Shown piece after piece: positions 8,711 to 17,528 of a stretch of 17,528 nucleotides of DNA. Under the pieces are notes generated by a model. That model saw only the letters and a list, made by a program, of their open reading frames with translations. It was not told the origin of the DNA and did not search any database. Each line of letters starts with the position of its first letter. Position 1 is the stretch's first letter. Position numbers and translations under genes: made by a program. Source of the DNA: JAYPEY01 sp964519245 (GTDB lineage: Bacteria > Verrucomicrobiota > Verrucomicrobiia > Limisphaerales > JAYPEY01); assembly GCA_964519245.1 (NCBI GenBank), contig CAZFLK010000123.1:1-17528 (forward strand). Direction: 5' to 3'.

Positions 8711-9418
8711 TCAGCACTTGGCCGATTTCTTCTTTTTGCCGATACGTCCCATCTTCTCCACCTTACGAAGATACTCCGGGGCGAGGGGGGTCTTGCAGGC
8801 GGTGTCGCCATGATCGATCTCGACGGGGCCGATCTTCTCTGCGGCCTTGAGCGCGGCGTCGAACAGGGCGGTCACGAAGCAACCGGCGGCAATGACGAAA
8901 CCGTTCATGGCGTATTTGGCTTCCTTGCCGGCCTTATGGATCTCCTTCTCCGCGCGCTTGATGAGTTTCTTCAGTTTCGGGAGGTCGAGTTCCTCTTCGG
9001 GGGTGACGGACAGGATGTGGGACAAGGTATTCCAACCCGCGGCGGCGGTGGTGTCGTTCGCGGCGTCGATCCACTCGAGGGCGAGGGCTTCGCCGTGGGG
9101 GCTGCCGGCGGCGACTGCGGGAACGACCGTGCCGGCCAGGGACGCGCCATAGGCATTCTTGACCCACTTGCGAAGGTGGGTCTTGGTCATGCGGGCGTCA
9201 TCTGCAATCAGGTGCGCAAAGTACATGGCGTCGTAGTTGCCGCTGTCGAAGAGGTCGAGCGCCAGTTGGTGGTCGACCTTGATCTGTTTGCGCAGCTTCT
9301 GCATGTCGCCGATCTTGACGCCAAAAAGCGGCTCACGCGCGCCGTGGCGCAGCAGGGTCTTGCGGGTGGACTCATTGCCGAGTTTCTCGAGTTCGGCCAG
9401 GGCTTCCTTGGCATTCAT
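8711..9418 (-). CDS. AlkD-like DNA alkylation repair protein
   Basis: A 235-residue all-helical protein of the DNA alkylation repair (AlkD/AlkC, HEAT-like) family, whose characterised members remove alkylated bases without base flipping. Family marks are the N-terminal MNAKEALAELEKLGNE, then RHGAREPLFGVKIGDMQKLRK (GVKxGD element near residue 34), the LALDLFDSGNYDAMYFAHLI helix pair, LEWIDAANDTTAAAGWNTLSH and MNGFVIAAGCFV. The lysine-rich tail GRIGKKKKSAKC is typical of this subfamily. Activity on particular lesions is not proven for it. ATG 9418 is used and no ribosome site precedes it. The 5' leader is made entirely of the heptad array. Confidence 0.85.
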   Translation of the reverse strand: MNAKEALAELEKLGNESTRKTLLRHGAREPLFGVKIGDMQKLRKQIKVDHQLALDLFDSGNYDAMYFAHLIADDARMTKTHLRKWVKNAYGASLAGTVVPAVAAGSPHGEALALEWIDAANDTTAAAGWNTLSHILSVTPEEELDLPKLKKLIKRAEKEIHKAGKEAKYAMNGFVIAAGCFVTALFDAALKAAEKIGPVEIDHGDTACKTPLAPEYLRKVEKMGRIGKKKKSAKC

Positions 9419-9424
9419 GGGGGT

Positions 9425-9542
<118 letters not shown>

Positions 9543-9543
<1 letters not shown>

Positions 9544-12500
9544 CAATTCAAGAACCGGAAGTCGACGCAGGCGAAGAGGGATTGGCAGAGGTCGGTCAGC
9601 TTGGCCAGCGAATCGGTGTCGTTGAGGTCGCCGAGGAATTGCGAAGCGAGTTGGAGTTCCTCAGCGGAGGGCGGGCGGTTCAGGGCGAGTTGGTAGGCGA
9701 GTTTGATGCGTTCGGGAGCGGTCTGGTCGCCGGACTGCAGGACGCGGCGGGCGAGGGCGGCGGAACGGTCGCGGACGAAGCCGCTGTTCATGAGATACAG
9801 CGATTGGGTGGGGACGGCGCTGGCGGCGCGGTCGCCGGCGACCATGTTGGGGTTGGCAAAGTCGAAGACTTCGAAGATGTCCTCAAGGTTGTTGCGAAAG
9901 ACCGGGGAGTAGAGGCTGCGGCGGGTTCCCGTGAACTTGTGGTCGAACTCGGAGCGCAGTCCGTCGGGGATGGTCTTGCCGCCCTGCCTGATGTCGAGTT
10001 CGCCGCTGATGAAGAGCATGGCGTCGCGGATGGCCTCGGCGTCGAGTCGGCGGCGCTGGGCATGGCTGAGCCAGCGATTGTCGGCCGACGCGGACGTGGC
10101 GCGGCTGGAGAACTGGTAGACGCGGGAGAGCATGATGCGCTTGATGGTTTTCTTGACGGACCAGCCGTTGTCCATGAAGTCGACCGCCAGCCAGTCGAGC
10201 AGTTCGGGGTGGGAGGGGCGCTGGCCGGTGACGCCGAAATTGTCCGGCGTGGTCACGATGCCGCGTCCGAGCAGGTGTCGCCAGATGCGGTTCACCATGA
10301 CTCGGGCCGTGAGGGGATTGTCCCGGCTGCCCAGCCAATCGGCGAATTCGAGGCGACCGCTGGAATGCTCGGCGATTCGGGGAGGCTTTGCGTCCTTGCG
10401 GTAGGCGACCTGGAGGAAGCCGCGGGGGACTTTATCGCCGAGCTTGTGAATGTCGCCGCGCACGGCGAGGAAGTAATCGCCGGCGTCCTCGGCTTCCTTG
10501 ACGGACATGGCGCGTTGGCGCGGCGGCAGTTTGGCGCGTTTGAGGCGTTTGACATGGGTTTGGAGTTCGTCGCGTTCGCGGCGTTTGGCGAGGAGGCGGT
10601 CCCGGGCTTTCGCCAGTTCGGCGAGCTTCGCTTCGCGGGATTCCAGTTCCGCCACGTTCAGGAACTGCACGGCGTCGGCGATCACGTATTTGCCGGTTGT
10701 GCCCTCATTGGAAATGGTGACGGAGGCGGTCTGGCCTTTTTCGAAGCGAAAGCGGCCCAGGGTCTTGAAGAGTTTCTCGTGTTCAGCGGGGCTTTGTTCG
10801 TTGACGTGTAGGGTGGTCTCGCCGTCGGCATGGCGGATGGTGACCGGGGCATTGGTGGCGCGCCGAATGTTGGAGCAGTGGGACATCCGCACTTCCCAGA
10901 GTCCGGACTTGGGCAGTTTGGTTTCGTAGATCACCTGTTTTGTCCCCTTGTCCTGATTCATGTCGTGAAGGTAGCTGTAGCCGACGTGGGGCGGGGTGTG
11001 GGTGGATTGCTGCCACTGGCCGATGATGCGGGCCTCTGTGTCGTCGATTACAATGCCGTGCAGTTCGGCCGGGTTCGCCACGATGTATTTGACGAGTTCC
11101 TCATTGTCGACCTCGCCGGGTTTGTGGGTGTTCGCGAGCACGTTGGGTCGGGTTTCGGGTTGCCGGGCGGAAAGCGGAATGAACTGCGCCGCGTCCGCGA
11201 TGACGATGCCGTCGGCGCCCTCGTTGGAGACTTCGACATGGCCGGAATCCCCCTTGGCGAGGGTGAAATGTCCCAACGAATGCCACAGGCCGTCCGGGCC
11301 GGGGGCTCTGCGTTGGTCGACCCGAACGCCCTTCTCTCCGTCTTCGGACCGGACCGTGATCAAGGCATTGGAGGCGCGGTTGCCGTGGTGGGCCCAGGAG
11401 ACGCGGATCTCGTAGACGCCGGTTGCGGGAATGCTCGGGCGGAAGCGAACGTGCTTGTGTCCGCGGAACTGCTGGGCGTCATGGATGTAGCCTTCGCCGA
11501 TCCATTTTCCGATTGAGGTTGAGGTTGTCCAGTCGCCCTTCAACTCGGCCTGCCGATCGTCGATGACGATGCCTTCGTGTTCCTGGGAGGGAAGGCTGCG
11601 CGCGCTCGGGGGGCGGACCGAGTTCTTGAGTTCCCGCAGCTTCTTGTCGAGCGGTTTCAGTTCGTCGTTGAGGGCCTTGAGTTGTTCCTCGGCCTTGTCG
11701 ATGGCCGCGTACTGTTTCTCGACCGTCGGCTCGAGCGGAAGGAAGCGGGTCTCCCAGCCGGAGACATTGCCGGGGGTCAGTGAGTCGGCGCTGCGGAAGA
11801 TTCCGGCCATGGCGTAGTAGTCGCGCATGGGGATGGGATCGAACTTGTGGTCATGGCAGCGGGCGCATTCGAGACTCATGCCGAGCAGGGATTTGCTGAT
11901 GACATTCAGTTGCTCATCGACGACCTCCATGCGGAGAAGTTCCTTGTCCTGGAGTTCGTAGTTGATGGCGCCCAACAGGAGGTAGCCGGTTGCGATGATC
12001 TGGTCCGCGCGTTCGGTTCGCGAGTCGCTCTCCATCAGGTCGCCGGCGATCTGTTCCTTGACGAATTGGTCGTAGGGTTTGTCCTCATTGAAGGAGCGCA
12101 CGACATAGTCCCGGTAGCGCCAGGCGTCAGGGAAGATCAAGGCGCGGCCGCCGCCGCTGGATTCCGCGAATCGCGCGATGTCGAGCCAGTGGCGGCCCCA
12201 CCGCTCGCCGAAATGGGGCGAGCTCAGAAGGTCGTCGATGACCTTTTCGAAGGCGTTGGCGGACTCGTCGTTCAGGAAGGCTTCGATATCCGCCGGCCGA
12301 GGCGGGAGTCCGGTCAGATCGAAGTGGGCGCGGCGGAGGAGGGAGCGCCGGTCGGCGTCGTCGGCGGGAGACAGTTCTTCCGCTTCCAACCGGGCGAGGA
12401 TGAAGCGGTCGATCTCGGTTTGCGGCCAGGCGGCGTCCTTGACCTTGGGCAAGGGTTGGGCCTTGGGAGGTTGGAACGCCCAGAATTCACGGCCTTTCTC

Positions 12501-12953
12501 GATATCGATCTCGGACTTGGCGACCGTTTCGCCGTCGGTCCTGGGATCGGGCGCGCCCATGGCGATCCACGTTTTGAAGGCTTCAATCTCGAGCGGGGAC
12601 AACTTGCCCTTGGGCGGCATCTGGAGGTCCTTGTCGTCGTAGGAGACGGATTGAAACAGGAGGCTTTTCTCGGGGGCTCCGGGGACGATGGCGGGGCCGG
12701 TGTCGCCGCCGGATTTCCAACCGGCCATATTGTCCAGACGGAGGCCGCCCTTGATTTTTGCTTCGGCCGAGTGGCATTCGTAGCATTTTTCGATCAGCAG
12801 GGGGCGGATCCTGGATTCGAAGAAGGAGAAGCCCTCGCGGGCCGGCGCTTCGGAGGCGAGTCCGAGCAGGGCCGCAGCGAGGCCGAGCATTGTTCTGGCT
12901 GGCGTGGGCCGAAGGGTCGCTGGTGGAACGGACATCTTTCGCGCTTTCTTCAT
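9543..12953 (-). CDS. Secreted PSCyt1-DUF1549-DUF1553 protein with two inserted Golvesin-like domains
   Basis: 1136 residues, exported by a signal peptide (hydrophobic core about 21-33, cleavage near Ala38). The order is: PSCyt1 cytochrome-like domain with CYECH (Cys57, Cys60, His61) and KIKGGLRLDN; DUF1549/PSCyt2 from about 178, with RRAHFDLTGLPP, RWGRHWLDIARFAES and a second haem-like motif CARCHDHKFDPI (Cys363, Cys366, His367); a charged coiled coil (410-447); two similar domains (about 459-593 and 632-765), each opening with GIVIDD and closing with VIADA-x-QF, which look like Golvesin/xanthan-lyase carbohydrate-binding-like modules; a second coiled coil (766-812); and DUF1553 (about 865-1130), with NPLTARVMVNRIWRHLLGRGIV, DNFGVTGQRPSHPELLDWLA and GDRAASAVPTQSLYLMN. 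The function of the family is unproven; a redox or polysaccharide-related extracytoplasmic role is a guess. The start is ATG 12953, and ATG 12935 is possible. Confidence 0.92.
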
Positions 12954-12958
12954 GGGTC

Positions 12959-13006
12959 GGATTCTGGATAGTCTTGCCGTCGATCCGGAATTTCAACCCA
13001 GAATCC
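12959..13006. promoter_or_regulatory. Inverted repeat in the divergent promoter region
   Basis: GGATTCTGG at 12959-12967 is exactly inverted as CCAGAATCC at 12998-13006, with a 30-nt spacer. The pair sits almost centrally in the 66-bp gap between the divergent PSCyt1 and dimethylformamidase-like genes. It could be two operator half-sites of a shared regulator, or a hairpin in either leader RNA. That role is inference; only the repeat is seen. Confidence 0.45.
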
Positions 13007-13019
13007 AAGGCTTCCCTTC

Positions 13020-14453
13020 ATGAACATACGGACACGCATTCCAATCGTTTTACTTGCCGCCGCGGTCGTGGCGCATTCGGCCCAGCGCAGTGATGAGCCT
13101 CGGCCCCTTTACATCGAAGGCTATGCCGGGGCCTTGAGTTACGCCCCGGGCGATGAGTTGTCCCTGCACGTGTCCACCAGCGCCGCGAAGTTCTCGGTGG
13201 AGATCGTGCGCTATGGCGCGGAGCGAGAGGTGGTCCATGCGCAAAAGAACATCCCGGGACTGGAGCAGCCCATTCCGGAGAACGCTTCGTCGCACGGTTG
13301 CAAGTGGCGGCCGGCGTTCTCGATGAAAATTCCTGAAACGTGGGAAACGGGATATTACGAGGCCATTTTCAAGGTCGAGGATCGCGGCGGGAAATTCATT
13401 CAGCGCAACCGGCGCACGGCGGAGAGCGGCTGCTACTTCGTGGTTCGGCCGGCGGAACCGGGCAAGCGCACGAAGATCCTGCTGCAACTCGCGGTCAACA
13501 CCTACAACGCCTACAACAACTGGGGCGGTTCCAGTCTCTATGCCTATCATGGACGGGCCAAGCTGCAGGGGAATCGCGTGTCTTTTGACAGGCCGTCCGG
13601 CAGCCTGTTTGGACGTTGGGAGTATCCCTTCATTCAGTGGGCGGAAAAGGCCGGTTACCAACTCGACTACGCGACCAACATGGATCTCGAGTTGCGCCCG
13701 GAGATCCTGAAGAACTACCGGCTGGTCCTGAGCGTGGGACACGATGAATACTGGTCGGCGCCGATGCGGGACAGCCTGGAGGCGTTCGTCGCGGCGGGGG
13801 GCAACGCGGCCTTTTTCAGCGGCAACTCGGTTTGCTGGCAGGTGCGTTGGGAAGCGGAGGATCGCGCGCTGACCTGTTGGAAGCAATGGTTCAACTGGGA
13901 TCCGATTTATCCCGAGGCGGACAAGCGGGCGCTGCTTTCGACGTTATGGAGTCACCACCTTGTCGGTCGTCCGGAGAACCAGTTGACCGGCGTGGGGTTC
14001 CTGCACGGAGGCTATCACAAGAGTCACGGCCAGTTCATGGACGGGAAGGGAAGCTATACCGTGCATCGGCCGGACCATTGGGCATTCCAGGGGACCGACC
14101 TGCAACGCGGCGACGAGTTCGGAGGCAAGGACACGATCGTTGGTTACGAATGCGACGGTTGCGAGATCGAGTGGCGCGACGGGTTGCCCTTTCCGACCTT
14201 CAGGGATGGCACGCCGAAGACGTTCACCATTCTGGGGACCTGCCCCGCACGCTGGGCGCCCGGCGACAGTTATTGGTATGAGAAATGGCCGGGGCCGGAT
14301 CACCAGGGCAATGCGGTCATGGGCGTCTACACGACAGAGAAGGGCGGGGAAGTCTTCACCTGCGGCAGCACGGATTGGTCCCACGGCCTGCGTGGCAACG
14401 ACCCCAAGGTGGTACAAATCACCCGGAATGTTCTGGATCGGTTGGGCAGGTGA
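13020..14453 (+). CDS. Secreted N,N-dimethylformamidase large-subunit-like protein
   Basis: 477 residues. A signal peptide (MNIRTRIPIVLLAAAVVAHSA) targets it out of the cytoplasm. After a beta-sandwich-like N-terminal part (30-145, with YAPGDELSLHVST and TWETGYYEAIFKVED) comes the domain found at the C-terminus of the dimethylformamidase beta subunit. This contains NTYNAYNNWGGSSLYAYHG (160-178), SVGHDEYW (238-245), AAGGNAAFFSGNSVCWQ (258-274) and a C-terminal FTCGSTDWSHGL. In the characterised enzyme an iron is held by two tyrosines and a glutamate, with a nearby histidine. From memory of that site, Tyr162 and Glu243 with His241 fit well here, and Tyr112 or Tyr113 would be the second tyrosine. 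No small subunit is present and the substrate is unknown; amide hydrolysis is only suggested by the family. ATG 13020 is used. Confidence 0.85.
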   Translation: MNIRTRIPIVLLAAAVVAHSAQRSDEPRPLYIEGYAGALSYAPGDELSLHVSTSAAKFSVEIVRYGAEREVVHAQKNIPGLEQPIPENASSHGCKWRPAFSMKIPETWETGYYEAIFKVEDRGGKFIQRNRRTAESGCYFVVRPAEPGKRTKILLQLAVNTYNAYNNWGGSSLYAYHGRAKLQGNRVSFDRPSGSLFGRWEYPFIQWAEKAGYQLDYATNMDLELRPEILKNYRLVLSVGHDEYWSAPMRDSLEAFVAAGGNAAFFSGNSVCWQVRWEAEDRALTCWKQWFNWDPIYPEADKRALLSTLWSHHLVGRPENQLTGVGFLHGGYHKSHGQFMDGKGSYTVHRPDHWAFQGTDLQRGDEFGGKDTIVGYECDGCEIEWRDGLPFPTFRDGTPKTFTILGTCPARWAPGDSYWYEKWPGPDHQGNAVMGVYTTEKGGEVFTCGSTDWSHGLRGNDPKVVQITRNVLDRLGR

Positions 14454-14478
14454 CGGGGGCAATCCATGGCGTGAGACG

Positions 14479-16296
14479 GTGAGGGCGACGAAGCAGCAGC
14501 AGGCGGTCATCGACAGAACTGTGGGAGTCGGGGAGATCCTCCTGGTGAACTCCTATGCGGGGGCGGGGAAGACCACCACGCTGGAAATGGCGACCCGGGC
14601 GCGCCCGAAGTCACGTTTTCTCTACCTTTGTTTCAACCGGGACAACGCGGAGAAGGCGCGCCGAAGTTTTCCGGACAACTGCGAATGCCGGACGGCCCAT
14701 TCGCTGGCTTGGCGTCAAGTGGGGCGACACCATGACAAGATTGCCCAGTTGCGGCCGCGCACGGTCATGGAGTTGTTTGATTTGGCGGCTCCCTATCTGG
14801 CGGTGTACGCGATCAACACCTTGAACGCCTATCTGCATTCGGCTGATGCAGAATTGGGTGCGGAGCATTTGGAGGTCGCCCGGAATACGCCGCGAGCCGT
14901 TCGGAAATCCATCCTGGATGTTGCCGGGAAGATCTGGAAACGGATGCGCGATCCCGGGGATGCGGAGCTTCCGATCAGTCACGACGGGTATCTGAAGCTC
15001 TGGGCATTGGAGTCGCCGGCGATCGACGGATACGACGTCATCCTGTTGGATGAGGCGCAGGACACCAATCCCGTGACGCTGAAGATCCTGCTCGATCAGT
15101 TGGAGCGGCGGGCCGCCGGATTGATCCTGGTCGGCGATACGCATCAGGCCATCTACTCCTGGCGTCACGCCATCAATGCGATGGAATCGGTTCGCCGGCG
15201 GGCTGCGTGGCGGATGTCCCTGTCTGAGAGTTTTCGGTTTGTGCCGGGAATTGCGATGGATGCCAGCCTTCTGCTCAATCGGCTCAAGGGCGATCCGGTG
15301 AGCTTGGTTGGTCGCGGTTCTGCGACGCGACGGGCGAGGGCGTATGCGGTTTTGGCGCGCGCCAACGCGAGCCTGATTGAGGCGGCTTTCGAGAAGGCCC
15401 GGGACGGGATGCCGATTCACTTTGCGGCCACCAAGGAGGAGGATTCCTGGGATCCTGACATCCCCTACAAGTTTCAGATCACGCTCGACACGCATCATTT
15501 GTGGCGGGGGCGGCCCGATGCGGTCAGGGACCCCTACATGAAGAAGTTTCGTTCCTTCGGAGAGATCGAAGAGCATGCGCGGGGCGAGGGCGGGCAGGGG
15601 CATGGACGGGATGTGGAACTGGGGTTGCAGGCGCAGTTGGTGAAGAAGCACGGGCACGAGGTTCCGAAACTGCTGGATCTGTTGCGACGGCAATCCGTGG
15701 GGCCGGACGCCGCTCGCCTGACGTTCAGCACGGCTCATCGAGCCAAGGGGTTGGAATGGGATTGTGTCAGACTGCTGGATGATTTTGTGAATCCTGCGGA
15801 TACGGAGTTGCTCGACAGTCTCGAACCGCGGGTCCGGGATGAGGAGATCAATATTCTCTACGTCGCCATGACCCGCGCGCGGTTGAAACTCAAGTATCCG
15901 GCCAAGCTTTTGGACTGGCTTCAGGCGCATGGGGATTCGCGGCGGGACACCTCGCATTGGTTCCTGAGCGCCGGTTCAGCAACGGTTGCCGGGAAGCCGG
16001 CAAAGAAGGTCGAGAGACGGGTTGTGGGCGCGGGGAAGGCGCGACCTGGCGACCTTGCCGGCATTGCGGCGCGGGTTGCGGCGTTGCCTTTGATCAAGGA
16101 TTCGGCGAGTCTTCATCCGAACCTGAGGGATGCTCGACGGCAATACCCGCGCGCCTACGAGCCCTGGAGCGCCGAGGAGGATGAGTTGCTGAAAACGGCG
16201 CGGGAGCACACCAACGATCCGGTGCGTCTGGCGCGGGTCTTCGGGCGAAACATTGGCGGCCTGACTCGCCGCTTGGATGAGCTGGGGCTGGATTGA
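14479..16296 (+). CDS. UvrD/Fbh1-like superfamily 1 helicase with Myb/SANT-like tail
   Basis: About 605 residues. Motifs in order are: Q-like TKQQQAVI (4-11), Walker A YAGAGKTT (Lys31), Ia-region FLYLCFNRDNAEKARRSFP then CRTAHSLAW, motif II ILLDEAQDTNP (Asp191-Glu192), motif III LILVGDTHQAIYSWR (216-229), motif IV LSESFRF (Arg253), motif V FSTAHRAKGLEWD (416-428) and motif VI LYVAMTRAR (460-468). KKHGHEVPKLLDLLRRQ before motif V and the overall plan resemble Fbh1 helicases, which act on recombination intermediates. The C-terminus (about 562-605) is PWSAEEDELLKTA...RLARVFGRNIGGLTRRLDELGL, a Myb/SANT-like helix-turn-helix. The frame is open back to 14140, but that stretch is antisense-quality shadow of the previous gene. 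GTG 14479, 25 bp after that gene's stop, gives a normal N-terminus. Its function next to secreted enzymes is unclear. Confidence 0.9.
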   Translation: MRATKQQQAVIDRTVGVGEILLVNSYAGAGKTTTLEMATRARPKSRFLYLCFNRDNAEKARRSFPDNCECRTAHSLAWRQVGRHHDKIAQLRPRTVMELFDLAAPYLAVYAINTLNAYLHSADAELGAEHLEVARNTPRAVRKSILDVAGKIWKRMRDPGDAELPISHDGYLKLWALESPAIDGYDVILLDEAQDTNPVTLKILLDQLERRAAGLILVGDTHQAIYSWRHAINAMESVRRRAAWRMSLSESFRFVPGIAMDASLLLNRLKGDPVSLVGRGSATRRARAYAVLARANASLIEAAFEKARDGMPIHFAATKEEDSWDPDIPYKFQITLDTHHLWRGRPDAVRDPYMKKFRSFGEIEEHARGEGGQGHGRDVELGLQAQLVKKHGHEVPKLLDLLRRQSVGPDAARLTFSTAHRAKGLEWDCVRLLDDFVNPADTELLDSLEPRVRDEEINILYVAMTRARLKLKYPAKLLDWLQAHGDSRRDTSHWFLSAGSATVAGKPAKKVERRVVGAGKARPGDLAGIAARVAALPLIKDSASLHPNLRDARRQYPRAYEPWSAEEDELLKTAREHTNDPVRLARVFGRNIGGLTRRLDELGLD

Positions 16297-16320
16297 TATG
16301 CCGCAGGTTGCCGGGGGCGG

Positions 16321-17528
16321 TCAATGGTCCAGCAGCGCGCGGTAGGTTGCGCGGGCTGTGTCGAGTTGCGCCTGGATGTGTTTCCTGCCGGTGTGCAGGC
16401 GGTCGCGGCGTTCAAGGTCCGCTTCCAGACGGTCGATCCATTCGAGAAAATAGCGGGCGTCGGAGCTGGACCGCTGGGGTTGCTTTTCGATTTCGAGGTA
16501 GACGGGATTGGTGTGGGCGACCGGGCGACGCCGAATGACGTGCGGGTGGCCGGGGCCGGAGACGCGAACGGCGACCCAACCGCTGGTTGGGCAATCAATC
16601 TGGAGGTCCAGGCTGATCTTCTTCGAAGGTTTGTCGATGGGGGCGGTGGCGGCGATTTCCCCGTTGTGAACGATTTCCAGCGTATCGAGCGGGAACTGGG
16701 ATTCGGCCGAAGCTGTGACCCTCACCTTGCTTGGGTTTTTCAGGCGGATGGTTGATCCAGGCAGCCGATTGTTGGCGGTGAAATGGAGCATGGGGCCGTT
16801 GCTGACGAAGGAGCGGCCGGCTTTCTGTCCATCGACCCAGCCTTGGTAGGTGAGTCCGTCCGGCAGATGGACGTAGGCCCGGCCCCAGCCGGGCGGCAGG
16901 CTCGGGATGCGATTGAGAAAGCAGTCCGTGCCGGCGGCGGCAGGCACGCGCAGCCCGCAGTTCAGAAGCTTGTACCAGAGTTCCCGGGAGGCCTCGTGGC
17001 CGCCGCACATGACGTCCATGGTGTGCACCAGTCCGAGGGCGGCGTCGACCGGCAGTCCTTTGGCGGTATAGGGGCGGTCGTAGAGATCCTGCGTATTGCT
17101 GGCGGGATGGGTGTAGCTCACCGCGCCGCCCTGGGCGATGGCCTCCCGCTCGACATCAGCCAGGGTCGGGATGTCGTACGGGTTGGTGGTATCCTGAAAA
17201 CCGAGAAAGACCGGCTCCACGAGACGCTTGAGGTTCTGCATGGTCAAATGGCCCCAGATTGTGCTGCGGAGCTCCTCGTTCCAGTAGATGAGGTGATGTT
17301 GGGTCGACTGGGGATCGAGGCCGCCGCGAAAGAACTCGCGATCGAATACGCCGTCGCCATCGGAGTTGGCGACCACGGCGTTGCAGACATTGAGGTCCTC
17401 GCCCTGGACCTGGCGAAGGATTGTCGTTGGGTCATTGTACCAGGCTCCGTAGCCGTAGTTGGCGTGGGTGTGATTTTCCCCGGAGTACCATCCTTTTGCC
17501 GCCATGTTGACCCAACGTTCCAATTCAA
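16321..17528 (-). CDS. CehA/McbA-type PHP metallohydrolase, N-terminus outside the window
   Basis: 401 residues are visible and the frame is still open at the right edge, so the N-terminal part is missing. The PHP-type metal site begins with GWYSGENHTHANYGYG, whose H-T-H supplies metal ligands. AVVANSDGDG, AVSYTHPASN and PAAAGTDCFLNRIPSLPPGWGRAYVH carry the other conserved His/Asp positions. After the catalytic domain, a beta-rich segment (PGSTIRLKNPSKVRVTASAES, LEIVHNGEIAA) and a final charged helix (FLEWIDRLEADLERRDRL) follow. Characterised relatives CehA and McbA hydrolyse the ester bond of carbaryl, but most family members are of unknown substrate and are common in planctomycetes and verrucomicrobia. 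A signal peptide cannot be judged. It is convergent with the helicase gene across 24 bp. Confidence 0.87.
   Translation of the reverse strand, partial: ELERWVNMAAKGWYSGENHTHANYGYGAWYNDPTTILRQVQGEDLNVCNAVVANSDGDGVFDREFFRGGLDPQSTQHHLIYWNEELRSTIWGHLTMQNLKRLVEPVFLGFQDTTNPYDIPTLADVEREAIAQGGAVSYTHPASNTQDLYDRPYTAKGLPVDAALGLVHTMDVMCGGHEASRELWYKLLNCGLRVPAAAGTDCFLNRIPSLPPGWGRAYVHLPDGLTYQGWVDGQKAGRSFVSNGPMLHFTANNRLPGSTIRLKNPSKVRVTASAESQFPLDTLEIVHNGEIAATAPIDKPSKKISLDLQIDCPTSGWVAVRVSGPGHPHVIRRRPVAHTNPVYLEIEKQPQRSSSDARYFLEWIDRLEADLERRDRLHTGRKHIQAQLDTARATYRALLDH

Noticed and set aside
11847..12971. A 374-codon plus-strand frame opposite the PSCyt1 gene
   Set aside because: Antisense shadow of DUF1549/PSCyt1, with no start context or motifs.
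14140..14478. Longer N-terminus of the helicase, overlapping the dimethylformamidase-like gene by over 300 bp
   Set aside because: The extra residues are Arg/Pro-rich out-of-frame reading of the upstream gene. Helicase similarity begins at TKQQQAVI, just after GTG 14479.
14611..15957. A 448-codon minus-strand frame opposite the helicase
   Set aside because: All helicase motifs are on the plus strand; this frame is a shadow.

Overview
This is a 17.5 kb stretch of a GC-rich bacterial chromosome with ordinary gene density and no phage, insertion-sequence, tRNA, rRNA or CRISPR content that I can see. The best taxonomic guess is Verrucomicrobiota, with Planctomycetota second. The evidence is a giant secreted protein with Planctomycete-cytochrome (PSCyt1), DUF1549 and DUF1553 domains, a eukaryotic-type HisA, an AlkD-like repair protein, and the near absence of Shine-Dalgarno sequences before most starts. 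This is inference from gene content; no phylogeny was run.

Region 1 (1-2380, minus strand): housekeeping genes in the order pyrE, a PTS EIIA-type (PtsN-like) gene, argS. argS is cut by the left edge of the window. Region 2 (2469-4749, plus strand): an unrecognised four-helix membrane protein with two similar halves, then a secreted beta-propeller (NHL-like) protein. Region 3 (4778-7063, minus strand): a PNPOx-like flavoprotein, a eukaryotic-type hisA, and an FHA-DUF4388 gene that overlaps hisA and carries a one-base frameshift. Region 4 (7254-8644, plus strand): a complete xylA (xylose isomerase) with a strong intrinsic terminator.

Region 5 (8711-12953, minus strand): an AlkD-like DNA alkylation repair gene and the 1136-residue PSCyt1/DUF1549/DUF1553 protein. 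The gap between them is filled end to end by a G-rich heptanucleotide tandem array. Region 6 (13020-16296, plus strand): a secreted N,N-dimethylformamidase-like protein, divergent from the PSCyt1 gene across a 66-bp gap that holds a perfect 9-bp inverted repeat. A UvrD/Fbh1-type helicase with a Myb/SANT-like C-terminal tail follows closely. Region 7 (16321-17528, minus strand): the C-terminal part of a CehA/McbA-type PHP metallohydrolase, cut by the right edge.

The three large hydrolase-like or redox-like proteins between 9.5 and 17.5 kb look like a scavenging module of the planctomycete/verrucomicrobial kind, but no substrate can be read from sequence. I do not see a clear new multi-gene defence or mobile system. 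The points most worth a second look are the heptad array, the divergent inverted repeat, the domain insertion in the PSCyt1 protein, the eukaryotic-type HisA, the frameshifted FHA gene and the helicase fusion.
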